Positions 23,970 through 31,833 of a DNA stretch of 64,000 bases are shown piece after piece. Each line of letters starts with the position of its first letter. The stretch's first letter is position 1. A program made the translations under genes and the position numbers. Location of the stretch: assembly GCF_024343775.1 (NCBI RefSeq), contig NZ_RJUF01000180.1, positions 124,001 through 188,000 on the forward strand, written 5' to 3'. Origin of the DNA: Lacihabitans soyangensis. Its GTDB lineage: Bacteria > Bacteroidota > Bacteroidia > Cytophagales > Spirosomataceae. Below the pieces are notes generated by a model that was not told the origin of the DNA, made no database searches, and worked only from the letters and a program-made list of their open reading frames with translations.

Positions 23970-24282
23970 ACAAATTCTCCCATTTATCGGTTAAAACGCC
24001 ATTTCCTTCCTGATGACTTAGCGGAGCAGAAGTCACAAACAACCATGTAAACCGCTTCCCTTTAGCAAAAACACTACGTTTAACATCAAAAGACACATAA
24101 CCATGTTGGCTACTCGATAAGGGCTTTATTTGAGCTTTAAAATTCAACTTCGTAAAAATCCCAAATCTCACTTCCACCAACAGTTCACCGGCTGGAGTGG
24201 CAGCTTTGTCATTTTCTAGCTCAAAAAACATCCGAACAGTATCCTTATTGATACGCTTGTTTATTTTATTACTTACTTTCAT
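23959..24282 (-). CDS. Small protein coupled to ParB-like gene, unknown
   Basis: 107 residues, beta-rich (RMFFELENDKAATPAGELLV, HGYVSFDVKRSVFAKGKRF). It overlaps both neighbours by a few bases. No family recognised. Its strict coupling to the ParB-like and glycosyltransferase genes suggests a shared role. Confidence 0.5.
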   Translation of the reverse strand: MKVSNKINKRINKDTVRMFFELENDKAATPAGELLVEVRFGIFTKLNFKAQIKPLSSSQHGYVSFDVKRSVFAKGKRFTWLFVTSAPLSHQEGNGVLTDKWENLYEG

Positions 24283-25010
24283 AACGTACTCATTAACTGG
24301 TCAATAGTATTAATCTTAATCGTCGCAATGCTTATATTCTTATTTTGTGAAGCTTTCTTCACCTCAGTCTTGGCAGCTGCTAGTCTGGCCTTAAATTTAC
24401 TCAAAGAACTCTCCAGGCTTTTTTTCATCTTATGCAGTGCCAACTTATCTCTCGGCAACGACTTCACAAACTCACTATCATCAAAACTCACCAATTCTGA
24501 ATTTAATTCTCCAGGTCCTTGAGCGGAGTCGAAGGCAGCCGAGACACGCTCCCCATGCCTTTTAAAATAATAAACCTCATCGCTCTTATTTACATACTCC
24601 TCTCTCAAGGCCTTAATTTCCGTCACAAGTGGCAGTTGATTACTATCGCGAGGCATCTTAGCCAGCTCATTGATCTTCTTATTTTTCCGCATGTCTACTT
24701 CATGCAACTCTGCTTGTATAGCCTCCAGTTCTGCAGCTTCATCAAAACTTTCATCTACTATCAAACAATTTGGATTCAATCCTCTCTGGGTTTCCGAAGG
24801 TACTTTTACATTAATATCAGCACGAGGTGTAAAAATAACCTTCTCAGGCTTCGCAATCATTGCAGGGTCAAAACCCTTTAAATCCTGCCAAATCTTCCTT
24901 TTGGCTTCCAAATCATCCTTAGTAGCAAGACCGTGCTCAAACAGCTGCAGAACACTATCAAAATGAGCCTTAGCCAATATCTTCTGTCTTCGTAATTCCT
25001 TATCATCCAT
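24279..25010 (-). CDS. Coiled-coil phage protein, unknown
   Basis: 243 residues from the ATG at 25010 (MDDKELRRQK); the ATG at 25037 lies in a terminator hairpin and is rejected. Largely helical and charged; a central segment (VPSETQRGLNPNCLIVDESF, EYVNKSDEVYYFKRHGERVS) and a Lys-rich C-terminus. Could be a terminase-associated or scaffold-type factor, but there is no family signature. A family B mini-repeat adds AFDSAQGPG near residue 167. Confidence 0.5.
   Translation of the reverse strand: MDDKELRRQKILAKAHFDSVLQLFEHGLATKDDLEAKRKIWQDLKGFDPAMIAKPEKVIFTPRADINVKVPSETQRGLNPNCLIVDESFDEAAELEAIQAELHEVDMRKNKKINELAKMPRDSNQLPLVTEIKALREEYVNKSDEVYYFKRHGERVSAAFDSAQGPGELNSELVSFDDSEFVKSLPRDKLALHKMKKSLESSLSKFKARLAAAKTEVKKASQNKNISIATIKINTIDQLMSTL
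24517..24535. repeat. Mini-repeat family B, read in frame
   Basis: CCTTGAGCGGAGTCGAAGG encodes FDSAQG in the coiled-coil gene. Confidence 0.75.
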
Positions 25011-25023
25011 GTTACGAAAATAC

Positions 25024-25045
25024 AAAAAAAGCGGCAATTGCCGCT
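25024..25045 (-). terminator. Intrinsic terminator
   Basis: Minus strand AGCGGC-AATT-GCCGCT hairpin followed by seven T. It closes the short transcript of 25105-25320. Confidence 0.7.
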
Positions 25046-25072
25046 AAGACGTAATACTTTCAAATGTTGTTG

Positions 25073-25090
25073 CCTGAGTGGAGTCGAAGG
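25073..25090. repeat. Mini-repeat family B, intergenic
   Basis: CCTGAGTGGAGTCGAAGG between the terminator and the stop of the gene at 25105. Confidence 0.65.
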
Positions 25091-25104
25091 CTGGCGGCTC
25101 AGTT

Positions 25105-25320
25105 CTATCTCAGCAACCTCATAAACCCTTCAATAGCATCCACATAATCACGCAATTCGATGTATTTCATGGGGTCTTCATAAGCCTGAAATTCATCTGC
25201 AGTAACTTCATTCACTATTTGCAAGTGATCATGCACAACAGACTTAAATTCCTTGATAGAGCTGATATCTTTCAGCAATTCAGCGAGAGACGGAATATTC
25301 CTTTCTTCGAGTAGATACAT
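25105..25320 (-). CDS. Small acidic protein behind a structured leader, unknown
   Basis: 71 residues (LLEERNIPSLAELLKDISSI, EDPMKYIELRDYVDAIEGF), helical, acidic. No family recognised. Its ATG lies two nucleotides past one arm of a 10-bp inverted repeat (25323-25332), and it is followed by its own terminator, so it is a single-gene unit with possible leader control. Confidence 0.45.
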   Translation of the reverse strand: MYLLEERNIPSLAELLKDISSIKEFKSVVHDHLQIVNEVTADEFQAYEDPMKYIELRDYVDAIEGFMRLLR

Positions 25321-25322
25321 AA

Positions 25323-25438
25323 GTTCGGTTGGTCACCGCTTACCCATTATTGCTTACGCAAAAACAGACAGGGACTCGCACCCCATGCCAACCGAACAGT
25401 TTCTTTCGGTTGCGTAAGCCAATAAATAATGAGTAAGC
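25323..25438 (-). promoter_or_regulatory. Complex leader with alternative hairpins upstream of 25105-25320
   Basis: GTTCGGTTGG (25323-25332) pairs perfectly with CCAACCGAAC (25388-25397). ACCGAA (25391-25396) can instead pair with TTCGGT (25405-25410). An outer pair runs from GCTTAC...CTTACGCAA (25338-25361) to TTGCGTAAG...GTAAGC (25410-25438). The first helix abuts the ATG, so the pairings are mutually exclusive and could switch translation. It may also be an inserted element. Confidence 0.4.
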
Positions 25439-25455
25439 ACCACAAATATAGTAAA

Positions 25456-25473
25456 GACGCAATGCATTGCGTC
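25456..25473. repeat. Palindromic mini-repeat, family A, tandem copy 1
   Basis: GACGCAATGCATTGCGTC; first of three copies at 42-bp spacing with related AATAAAATCATAAA spacers. Confidence 0.88.
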
Positions 25474-25497
25474 TCACAGCAGCAATAAAATCATAAA

Positions 25498-25515
25498 GAC
25501 GCAATGCTTTGCGTC
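25498..25515. repeat. Palindromic mini-repeat, family A, tandem copy 2
   Basis: GACGCAATGCTTTGCGTC, middle copy of the three. Confidence 0.88.
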
Positions 25516-25539
25516 TCACAGCATCAATAAAATCATAAA

Positions 25540-25557
25540 GACGCAATGCATTGCGTC
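25540..25557. repeat. Palindromic mini-repeat, family A, tandem copy 3
   Basis: GACGCAATGCATTGCGTC, third copy; the equal 42-bp spacing suggests local duplication. Confidence 0.88.
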
Positions 25558-25573
25558 TCTTAGGCACAAAAAA

Positions 25574-25598
25574 AAGCCCGAGACATCGCCCCGAGCTT
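25574..25598 (-). terminator. Intrinsic terminator of the capsid block
   Basis: Minus strand AAGCTCGGG / CTCGGGCTT stem with G-U pairs, then T8. It lies directly after the gene at 25625-26026. A similar hairpin is at 36990-37014. Confidence 0.75.
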
Positions 25599-25624
25599 TT
25601 CCAACTAATCTAAAAAATTCAATA

Positions 25625-26026
25625 TTACTTTTTCACTTCAGCAGGCTCCCCTGCATCCTTGACAAGAGCCTTAAATCCAGCCAATTCATTCTGGAGTGCC
25701 GCTATGGTCTCGCTCATCGTATCTGCAGACTTCTGCAAACCCTCATAAGCCTCTTTTACAGTTGCAAGCTCCGCACTTACTGCAGTTAGCTCTTCCTGCT
25801 TTTTTTCAGCTTCTCCAGCTATTCTTAGCACCTGCTGTTCAGCTTTTTCTTTAGCCTCTATGGCCTCCTGTAGTTCCATCTGGATATCCTCCAAATTCGA
25901 TGCTGCAGTATCGTCCTGCTCTTCATCCGAGGTACCACCTGTCAAAGCCGCATTCTCTTCCACAAAAGCATCCAACTCCGCCTGAGCAGCTGCCTTAATT
26001 CTCTCCTCTCTAGTCTGTTTCATCAT
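25625..26026 (-). CDS. Coiled-coil virion or scaffold protein
   Basis: 133 residues, almost entirely coiled coil (IQMELQEAIEAKEKAEQQVL, TMSETIAALQNELAGFKALV) with an acidic linker (GGTSDEEQDDTAAS). It lies at the end of the capsid block and shares one base with the next gene's stop (ATG/A overlap at 26026). It could be a head fibre or internal scaffold; no family is recognised. Confidence 0.5.
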   Translation of the reverse strand: MMKQTREERIKAAAQAELDAFVEENAALTGGTSDEEQDDTAASNLEDIQMELQEAIEAKEKAEQQVLRIAGEAEKKQEELTAVSAELATVKEAYEGLQKSADTMSETIAALQNELAGFKALVKDAGEPAEVKK

Positions 26027-26244
26027 TATGCAGTTTGAGAGTCGTTATTAGTTCCAGTCAATCGAGCTGTTTTTTGAGTTTTTTCTTGAACTTCCTCAAA
26101 AAACGGACTTTTGGCAGCTATAGCAGCTTTAGCCATATCGTCAGTCAACACTTCCGCATCAAGCGGCACCAGGCCGAATCCTGGTATAATAGCACCCGCA
26201 TTTTTGTGCGAGTCTTCGTCTACTATTCTATAGTTTTTAAGCAT
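26026..26244 (-). CDS. Small head-associated protein, unknown
   Basis: 72 residues (KNAGAIIPGFGLVPLDAEVL, then DDMAKAAIAAKSPFFEEVQE). The short beta-turn N-terminus followed by an acidic helix resembles small head-tail joining or capsid cementing peptides next to major capsid genes. No family name is certain. Confidence 0.45.
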   Translation of the reverse strand: MLKNYRIVDEDSHKNAGAIIPGFGLVPLDAEVLTDDMAKAAIAAKSPFFEEVQEKTQKTARLTGTNNDSQTA

Positions 26245-26254
26245 AAAATTAAAA

Positions 26255-26815
26255 TTAAGCAGGAAGCGGCACCAAGTTTGGCGACAACGTAGCCAGTAGT
26301 GAGCTCTGCAATGTTACAAGTCCAAACGTCAAACCATCCACCTCTGCTTTCAGAGTATAACCACGCTTATCGTTACCCTTTTTGCCAAGAGCAAACGACT
26401 TCTTCAAGAAACCAGGATCATCAGTACTAAACACAAGAATGTACTCACCATCCTTATCTTCAATCAGAAACAACGCACCGGCATTGATGTACTTCCTCAT
26501 CTCAGCTCTCAGTGCCTTGCTCTTACCAGCCATCATAAACTCTATCATGTGCTTATAAGACTGAAAACTAGGGTCTCCGCTATCATCTATCTTATAGTCA
26601 AGCGTTCCGTCAGGAAACAAATACTGCGACCACTTCTTAGTAGCCACCAAAGTAGGCAACGCCGTCAGCTCCGTTCCATCTGCATTAAAATGCTCAGGCA
26701 AAGGATAATTACCGACAACATCTTTGGCAAGTATCGCAAACAAATTACGACCACCGCCAGGGTTAGCTTGCTGGAAACATTGTCCATCCACAGCACCCAA
26801 ACTCAATACAGGCAT
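26255..26815 (-). CDS. Virion protein downstream of capsid, possibly tail tube-like
   Basis: 186 residues, beta-rich: N-terminal GAVDGQCFQQANPGGGRNLF, middle DPSFQSYKHMIEFMMAGKSK, C-terminal KRGYTLKAEVDGLTFGLVTL. A compact single domain with a Gly-rich N-arm and a strand-rich end is seen in both decoration and tail tube proteins. It follows the major capsid gene after a gap that holds a mini-repeat. Neither identity is proven. Confidence 0.5.
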   Translation of the reverse strand: MPVLSLGAVDGQCFQQANPGGGRNLFAILAKDVVGNYPLPEHFNADGTELTALPTLVATKKWSQYLFPDGTLDYKIDDSGDPSFQSYKHMIEFMMAGKSKALRAEMRKYINAGALFLIEDKDGEYILVFSTDDPGFLKKSFALGKKGNDKRGYTLKAEVDGLTFGLVTLQSSLLATLSPNLVPLPA

Positions 26816-26854
26816 ATTATTAAAGATTTAAAATTCAAAAAAAACAAACGTAGA

Positions 26855-26872
26855 GCCGCAATGCTTTGCGGC
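26855..26872. repeat. Palindromic mini-repeat, family A (GCCGC form)
   Basis: GCCGCAATGCTTTGCGGC in the gap between the capsid gene and the next virion gene. Confidence 0.85.
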
Positions 26873-26889
26873 TCTCACACCAAAGGCTA

Positions 26890-27885
26890 TCAAACCCCGT
26901 CGTTAGTCCAAACGTGCTTACCATTACCAAAACCGGCACCAGCTTGAGCATCAACAACAGCCGCTATTGACCTTTCCTTTATATCACGCACAATCTCCAA
27001 TTCAGCCATACTTGAGCTATCATATAGCCTAGCCAAGTTTTTCCTTGTCGTAAATATTGGACGATTAAAACCATCAAGACCAGGCTCCACCATAAACTCT
27101 ATACTTGTACCGTCTATTTTCGGCTTTTTCTGACCAAGGTTATAAGGCAAAGTTCCGTATCTAGTACGGTAATCGTCTTCATAGGCCTTCTTCGCAGTTC
27201 TTGAAACTAAACAAACCACTTTGCTAAGCATCTTTGTTGGAATACCCGCCACTATGGTTTCAAAAACATTCACACCAGAAGTAGCACTCAAAACAGCTGT
27301 ATCTACAACATTACTTGCAGGTATTTCTCCAGACGTAATAGCCGCTAGCAATTGGTGTCTATAGCCATTAAATAACTGCAAGAAATTAGTTCCTTGAGGA
27401 TTATGCACGGCCATCCAGTATGCAAGTCTCAATTCTTCCTTAGCCATTAAAGCCAATTCATCCAACAAAAACTGACCAAACGGAATCTCATCAGCTTTAA
27501 TAGCCTTTCTCTGGATTGCGTTCAAATATGATTTCTTTAACAAAATCAAATCGGCTTGGCTCCATTCAAAGTTTTGCGAAATATGTTCTACCCTTGCAGA
27601 CTTTGGCTTCAAAACAACAGCATCTGGTGTAGGGTTAAAAACCTTTCCAGTAGCTGTTTTTTTGCCGCCAGGTTGCCATGCACCGGTAGCCCATACATTA
27701 GTAAAAATCACCTCATTAGGGGTGTCAAATTCAGCACAATAATCCGCCATAGACGGAATTGAATTCTCCGGATCACTATCATTTTCACCCAGGTTGTATA
27801 CCTCAGTAAAAAAATGATCCTTCTTGTCAGTAGCAACATCCTGCAGCTCAGCTGATATGTCACTAAGTTTAATTGAAGTCGGCAT
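26890..27885 (-). CDS. Major capsid protein
   Basis: 331 residues, placed after the head protease and scaffold genes. A helical spine segment (FGQFLLDELALMAKEELRLA, about residues 135-155), a beta-rich region, and a P-domain-like end (TRKNLARLYDSSSMAELEIV) fit an HK97-type shell protein. The WATGAWQPGG and GQKKPKIDGTSIEFMVEPGL segments are conserved-looking loops. It has no N-terminal delta domain; scaffold is supplied by 27917-28354. Assigned by position and architecture. Confidence 0.75.
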   Translation of the reverse strand: MPTSIKLSDISAELQDVATDKKDHFFTEVYNLGENDSDPENSIPSMADYCAEFDTPNEVIFTNVWATGAWQPGGKKTATGKVFNPTPDAVVLKPKSARVEHISQNFEWSQADLILLKKSYLNAIQRKAIKADEIPFGQFLLDELALMAKEELRLAYWMAVHNPQGTNFLQLFNGYRHQLLAAITSGEIPASNVVDTAVLSATSGVNVFETIVAGIPTKMLSKVVCLVSRTAKKAYEDDYRTRYGTLPYNLGQKKPKIDGTSIEFMVEPGLDGFNRPIFTTRKNLARLYDSSSMAELEIVRDIKERSIAAVVDAQAGAGFGNGKHVWTNDGV

Positions 27886-27916
27886 TCGCTTTAATACAAT
27901 TTAAATTTTTCAAAAA

Positions 27917-28354
27917 TTACTTACCTGCCCTCTTAGCCTCCAAAGCCTCAGCCTCTTTCGTCACTGAACTTTTGTGTCTAGTCTTGGTCTTTTGCTCCTG
28001 ATTGGCATCCTGAGCCACATTTTTCACACCAACGCTCTTCACATTGTTGTACCACGTAAACAACTGTCTGGTTTCGGCCAAAAAATCCGCTCTAGCTGCA
28101 GGAGTAGCACCAAACTTCTTAAGTTCGGCTTCAGCAGCAAGCAAGGCATTGTACCTTTCAGTACTTATTCCGGCACTCGGCTTCTGAGCATCCTCATGAG
28201 TATCTTCAGAAGTCTCTTCTTCAGATTCCTCTTCATCATTCTCATCAGCATCCGCAGACTCCCCCACTGGGGGCTGGGGGGCTCCTGAGTCATCCGTGGC
28301 ATCTTCAGTAGCCTGCCCTTTCGGTTTAAAAAAACTAGCTAACGTTTTAAACAT
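27917..28354 (-). CDS. Acidic scaffold-like protein
   Basis: 145 residues between the head protease and the major capsid gene, where scaffolds lie. A very acidic N-terminal half (DADENDEEESEEETSEDTHE) and a Lys-rich helical C-terminus (VTKEAEALEAKRAGK) is the usual charge layout of scaffolds, with the C-terminus contacting the capsid. A family C mini-repeat adds GAPQPPVGES near residue 24. It would be removed by the S49-type protease during maturation. Family unnamed. Confidence 0.6.
   Translation of the reverse strand: MFKTLASFFKPKGQATEDATDDSGAPQPPVGESADADENDEEESEEETSEDTHEDAQKPSAGISTERYNALLAAEAELKKFGATPAARADFLAETRQLFTWYNNVKSVGVKNVAQDANQEQKTKTRHKSSVTKEAEALEAKRAGK
28261..28283. repeat. Mini-repeat family C, read in frame
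   Basis: CCCCCACTGGGGG plus CTGGGGGGCT, encoding APQPPVGE in the scaffold-like gene. Confidence 0.8.
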
Positions 28355-28393
28355 GTTATAAAAAAATTAAATTAAAAAATCACATCAAGTAAA

Positions 28394-28411
28394 GCCGCAA
28401 TGCTTTGCGGC
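28394..28411. repeat. Palindromic mini-repeat, family A (GCCGC form)
   Basis: GCCGCAATGCTTTGCGGC in the gap between protease and scaffold genes. Confidence 0.85.
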
Positions 28412-28421
28412 TCACACAAAA

Positions 28422-29327
28422 TCAAGCACTCTTGCTCGCCAACAAATCCGCCCTATAGACAGCATCGCCCAGGTATCCTATACTATCCGCCATACCTTTC
28501 TTAATAGCCTCCTTTCCGAAGTACATTTTACCCGTAAAAACATCGTCAGATATACCTGGTCTACCAGCTTTCACATTCTTTATAAAAGTGCCTCTAACTA
28601 CATTCAGCTCAGCCTTCACAGTACTAAGCAACTCCGCCGATAGCGGCTCAATACTATTATAAAGAGCCTTATCCTCAGAGCCATCCGACCTGATGATATT
28701 AATCTTGTAGCCCTCTTTTTCGTAGAACTTCGAAGCATCCACATGCATGCTCAGTACACCTATACTGCCCACTTCGCTAGTGGTTTCACTTTCCATAATG
28801 ATTTCACGGCACTGGCTAGCTACCCAATAATGAGCACTCGCAGCCATACCGGCCACATACGCCACTACAGGTTTTCTCGAGTTTTTCACCACAGCACCCA
28901 GCATCTCAGTACCGTCCACTTCACCACCAGGGCCATTCATTTCCAGCACTATCGAGCTTACGTAGTCCATGCTATTGGCCTCCATAATCCAGCTCGCAAA
29001 ATCCTCGCTTCCATAGCTACACATTCCGCCATAACGGGTCATGGTGCCTATCATAGGTATAATGGCCACTCCACCACCTTTAGCCTGAGACAAATCCCAC
29101 GGTTTCCATTTCCCATCAGCTCCTATATGGCTTGCAACAGGTGACTGAGCGGAGCCGAAGTTACTAGGTGCCAAATACGGCCCATGCTTCGCTTTTTGCT
29201 CATCCCAAGCCGCCTTCATCTCAGCCATTGAGCCGCCTTGGCTAAGTTTCCTTAGCATAAGAGCGGCCTGGACCTCGTTAAAACGAGGCTCCAAAGCCCA
29301 AGTTTTTGAAATTAATTGCTCTATCAT
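28422..29327 (-). CDS. S49-family prohead protease
   Basis: 301 residues, SppA/ClpP-like fold. Segments in order: VAIIPMIGTMTRYGGMCSYG (about residue 87), IVLEMNGPGGEVDGTEML, VVAYVAGMAASAHYWVAS with the candidate catalytic Ser (about 164), and SEVGSIGVLSMHVDASKFYE. The nucleophile and its following helix are intact. Such phage S49 enzymes mature capsids by cleaving scaffold. A family B mini-repeat adds NFGSAQSPV near residue 60, before the catalytic fold. Starts a late unit with late element 4 located 33 nt upstream. Confidence 0.88.
   Translation of the reverse strand: MIEQLISKTWALEPRFNEVQAALMLRKLSQGGSMAEMKAAWDEQKAKHGPYLAPSNFGSAQSPVASHIGADGKWKPWDLSQAKGGGVAIIPMIGTMTRYGGMCSYGSEDFASWIMEANSMDYVSSIVLEMNGPGGEVDGTEMLGAVVKNSRKPVVAYVAGMAASAHYWVASQCREIIMESETTSEVGSIGVLSMHVDASKFYEKEGYKINIIRSDGSEDKALYNSIEPLSAELLSTVKAELNVVRGTFIKNVKAGRPGISDDVFTGKMYFGKEAIKKGMADSIGYLGDAVYRADLLASKSA
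29143..29160. repeat. Mini-repeat family B, read in frame
   Basis: GACTGAGCGGAGCCGAAG encodes FGSAQS in the protease linker. Confidence 0.75.
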
Positions 29328-29359
29328 AAACCAAGATTACAATACACATTCACCTCTCA

Positions 29360-29368
29360 ATAGGACAG
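29360..29368 (-). promoter_or_regulatory. Late promoter-like element 4 (CTGTCCTAT)
   Basis: Minus-strand CTGTCCTAT preceded by TTATTATTC, 33 nt upstream of the protease start, just downstream of a terminator. Confidence 0.7.
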
Positions 29369-29376
29369 GAATAATA

Positions 29377-29415
29377 AAAAAAGTGCGAGACCCTATAAGA
29401 ATCTCGCACTTTTTT
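29377..29415. terminator. Bidirectional intrinsic terminator
   Basis: AAAAAGTGCGAGA / TCTCGCACTTTTT stem. It isolates the small secreted gene from the protease unit. Confidence 0.88.
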
Positions 29416-29435
29416 AGCTTTTGTAATCAACGCCC

Positions 29436-29729
29436 TCAATCACATAAACCAGGGTCTATATGCAGGCTAACAAATTCTTGATCAACTCCATTAGGCTCAG
29501 CAAAAGCCTCATTTTTACCTAAAGAGTCACTAAAGATACCAATGGTATCAGTAAGGTAAGCAGGCATCTCTACAACAGTAGAAACCGTATTTCCAGCCAC
29601 AATCTTGCAACTGTCCACACTTGCCACTTTTACCTTCAAACCATCATCTACCTTTATCAGACCCTCAGCTTGAGTAATACCAACAAAGCTAAACAGCCCC
29701 ATTAAGCACATTACAATAAACTTTTTCAT
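29436..29729 (-). CDS. Small secreted protein, unknown (cargo candidate)
   Basis: 97 residues with a clear Sec signal peptide (KKFIVMCLMGLFSFVGITQA, cleavage probably after QA at about residue 21). The mature part is acidic and beta-like, with two Cys (DSCKIVAGN and the last but one residue, GLCD) that could form a disulphide. No family is recognised. It has its own late element 5 (61 nt upstream) and its own terminator, forming a single-gene late unit. A periplasmic or surface function, such as superinfection exclusion or lysis control, is only a guess. Confidence 0.55.
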   Translation of the reverse strand: MKKFIVMCLMGLFSFVGITQAEGLIKVDDGLKVKVASVDSCKIVAGNTVSTVVEMPAYLTDTIGIFSDSLGKNEAFAEPNGVDQEFVSLHIDPGLCD

Positions 29730-29789
29730 GATAAATAAATTAGATAAATTTTACAATGAACCAAACCTACACTATCTATTTACAACATT

Positions 29790-29798
29790 ATAGGACAG
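29790..29798 (-). promoter_or_regulatory. Late promoter-like element 5 (CTGTCCTAT)
   Basis: Minus-strand CTGTCCTAT preceded by GATTTGTG, 61 nt upstream of the secreted gene and right after the stop of the tail-fibre gene. Confidence 0.68.
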
Positions 29799-29804
29799 CA
29801 CAAA

Positions 29805-31196
29805 TCACACAACATAACCATACGCTTTTGCGATATTTCTGCCAGTAGTGCTTTTAACAATGCTAATTGCCTCTAAAGCAGAAAGATTTATACTAGTTCC
29901 ATTTACAGGATTAATTGTCGCACCTGTTGTTGTCGTGTTCACAATAATAATCTGCCTATTTTGAGGGTAATTAGTTAAGTTTACGGTCTTTGCTCCTGCA
30001 AACGTAAGTTCTACCATCATTGGTCTAGGGTCGTTCGCATCTTCCTCTACTGTTACACTTGCAGTGTTCCGGACTTGAATGTTGAAGCTGCTTAATTGAT
30101 TTTCAGCCTGACCAACCACAACCTTACCCACCGAATTTATCATCAAAGACCTATCAGCTCCTACCGATGCCTTCGCACTAGCATTATTTAAGTCAGCAAA
30201 CCTCAGAGGGCTAGCAGTACCCAGTACTAGTGCATAGTCAAAATTCCCAGGTACATGCTGTGTCTTCAGTGCCATTCCTGTACCAACTATCATCACTGAC
30301 CCCGAAAAATCCACCGTCGGGTAGCTATTCAGGCCAAAACTCACCGTATTTATGATGTGAGTATAAAAATTATACCCACCTCCAGTAGTACTCCACTTTA
30401 TGCCCGTGTATGCTCCTGTGTTAAGTACCACAGACTCCGTATGGTTACCTATCCACACACTCGCAGCTCCATTGCCATTATTATGAAACACCTGCTGGTT
30501 ATTAGACCCAAAATTCACCGTCAATCCTCCCTGAAAATTCACAAATGCGGCTCCAGACATACCAATAAACCGCAAAGCCGCAGCCGCAAGCGTCACCTCC
30601 AGCTGTCCACATGCCAAGCTACTTTGGCTTGTTAGATATATACTCTGCTGTCCATTCTGCACAATATTACACCTATATATATTAGCAGCTGTGTTTATAA
30701 AGCTCAACCGGCCATTAGCCGTAAAACTTATAAAAGCCGTGCCAATAGCTGAATTAGTTGAACCACCAAAATAAAACTCCCCTTTATGAAACATAATCAG
30801 CGAAGTATCAATCACCCAAGGGTCGTTCGCCGTCGTTCCTAGCAGGTAAATTCTTACATTCTGAATATTCAGCTTATTTACATAATCCCAGCACTTCTCC
30901 ACGCTCTGAAACCAGTTCTGGTTATTCAGCGAGCCCGCCAAATACTGTTCATCCGTCAAATTATCACTCCCCAGCGTCCTATGACAGTACAACGTCGTCA
31001 GCACATAATTCCGCCCGTTCGGTGCATTCAGCACAGCAGAGCCAGTTATACCCACAAAACTACTATACAGCTTCTTAAACTCACCCACTATCAGTTTCAG
31101 TATACTCTTCGTAATACCCTCGCTACCAGCCACTCCACGCCTAGGTGTATTATCAATGATGTTGTTCACACCAGCTTCAAACTCATCTGCAGTCAT
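29805..31196 (-). CDS. Tail fibre-type protein
   Basis: 463 residues. A short helical N-terminus (DEFEAGVNNIIDNTPRRGVA, ITKSILKLIVGEFKKLYSSF) is followed by a long beta-rich body with repeated short strands (FQGGLTVNFGSNNQQVFHNN, VVLNTGAYTGIKWSTTGGG). This is the layout of trimeric phage fibres with an N-terminal attachment part. The C-terminal domain (AGAKTVNLTNYPQNRQIIIV) is a compact beta unit often seen at fibre ends. A receptor-binding role is inferred. It has no late element directly upstream and is probably read from the 32.7 kb promoter. Confidence 0.65.
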   Translation of the reverse strand: MTADEFEAGVNNIIDNTPRRGVAGSEGITKSILKLIVGEFKKLYSSFVGITGSAVLNAPNGRNYVLTTLYCHRTLGSDNLTDEQYLAGSLNNQNWFQSVEKCWDYVNKLNIQNVRIYLLGTTANDPWVIDTSLIMFHKGEFYFGGSTNSAIGTAFISFTANGRLSFINTAANIYRCNIVQNGQQSIYLTSQSSLACGQLEVTLAAAALRFIGMSGAAFVNFQGGLTVNFGSNNQQVFHNNGNGAASVWIGNHTESVVLNTGAYTGIKWSTTGGGYNFYTHIINTVSFGLNSYPTVDFSGSVMIVGTGMALKTQHVPGNFDYALVLGTASPLRFADLNNASAKASVGADRSLMINSVGKVVVGQAENQLSSFNIQVRNTASVTVEEDANDPRPMMVELTFAGAKTVNLTNYPQNRQIIIVNTTTTGATINPVNGTSINLSALEAISIVKSTTGRNIAKAYGYVV

Positions 31197-31207
31197 CTTA
31201 TTATTAT

Positions 31208-31723
31208 TTAACTATTAAAATCCTCACTAAAATCAAAACCAAAATCCGTACTCTCAAAAACCACCGCCACGTCCGAAGACCGCAACGCCACCGCACCTTC
31301 TCTACACACACCAGCCACATTCATCACATAGCCAGTCTTATCACCTACTTGCTTTCTGTGTATCACATCCAGTCCGGTCACATCATCACCTATAAGCCAT
31401 GCATTCTCATTCCCATCACGAAAAAAACACACTACTTTAGCATTCCTATTTGCTTTCAGCCAAGCGTTCACATCAGCTCTCAGTATAGGCATCTCACAGT
31501 CTATTGCACAGCTATACGCATGTCCATTATCAGTCAGTTCCTCGTTTTCAGTATAAAAACAAGTATTCTGGGCAAACACCATCTTCGTCACCTCAGCATT
31601 CAGCTTCACCACAAAGCCGTTCACACTCAGCACGTCAGCCTGTTTCACCAGCCACAGCTCCTTCACCATACGGCCATTGGTCATTCCCTGCCAATCGCCC
31701 AGTTCACCAACATTCACATACAT
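31208..31723 (-). CDS. Virion protein upstream of fibre gene, unknown
   Basis: 171 residues from the second of two adjacent ATGs (31723). Starts MYVNVGELGDWQGMTNGRMV, with a series of short beta segments (FFRDGNENAWLIGDDVTGLD) and three central Cys. No family recognised. Probably part of the tail fibre or baseplate, given its neighbours. Confidence 0.45.
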   Translation of the reverse strand: MYVNVGELGDWQGMTNGRMVKELWLVKQADVLSVNGFVVKLNAEVTKMVFAQNTCFYTENEELTDNGHAYSCAIDCEMPILRADVNAWLKANRNAKVVCFFRDGNENAWLIGDDVTGLDVIHRKQVGDKTGYVMNVAGVCREGAVALRSSDVAVVFESTDFGFDFSEDFNS

Positions 31724-31789
31724 CATAATCCAAACCTATACATATATATACATATCCAATAGTACAGCCGCAATTCAGCACTTTCTCAG

Positions 31790-31806
31790 CCTGAGCCTGT
31801 CGAAGG
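31790..31806. repeat. Mini-repeat family B (CCTGAGCCTGTCGAAGG)
   Basis: CCTGAGCCTGTCGAAGG, the palindromic variant of family B, intergenic. Confidence 0.75.
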
Positions 31807-31833
31807 CACGCAATCCAAGTTCTCCATCACTGG

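Noticed and set aside
25360-25400. tRNA T-arm-like GGGGTGCGAGTCCC
   Set aside because: No acceptor stem or anticodon arm can be drawn around it; better explained by the leader hairpins.
25456-25557. Three regularly spaced palindromes resembling a tiny CRISPR array
   Set aside because: Spacers are near-identical to each other and the repeats are the widespread family A palindromes; no cas genes.
25340-25567. 75-codon minus-strand reading with RRNALRLYDFI repeats
   Set aside because: It is only the translation of three palindromic mini-repeats and the structured leader.
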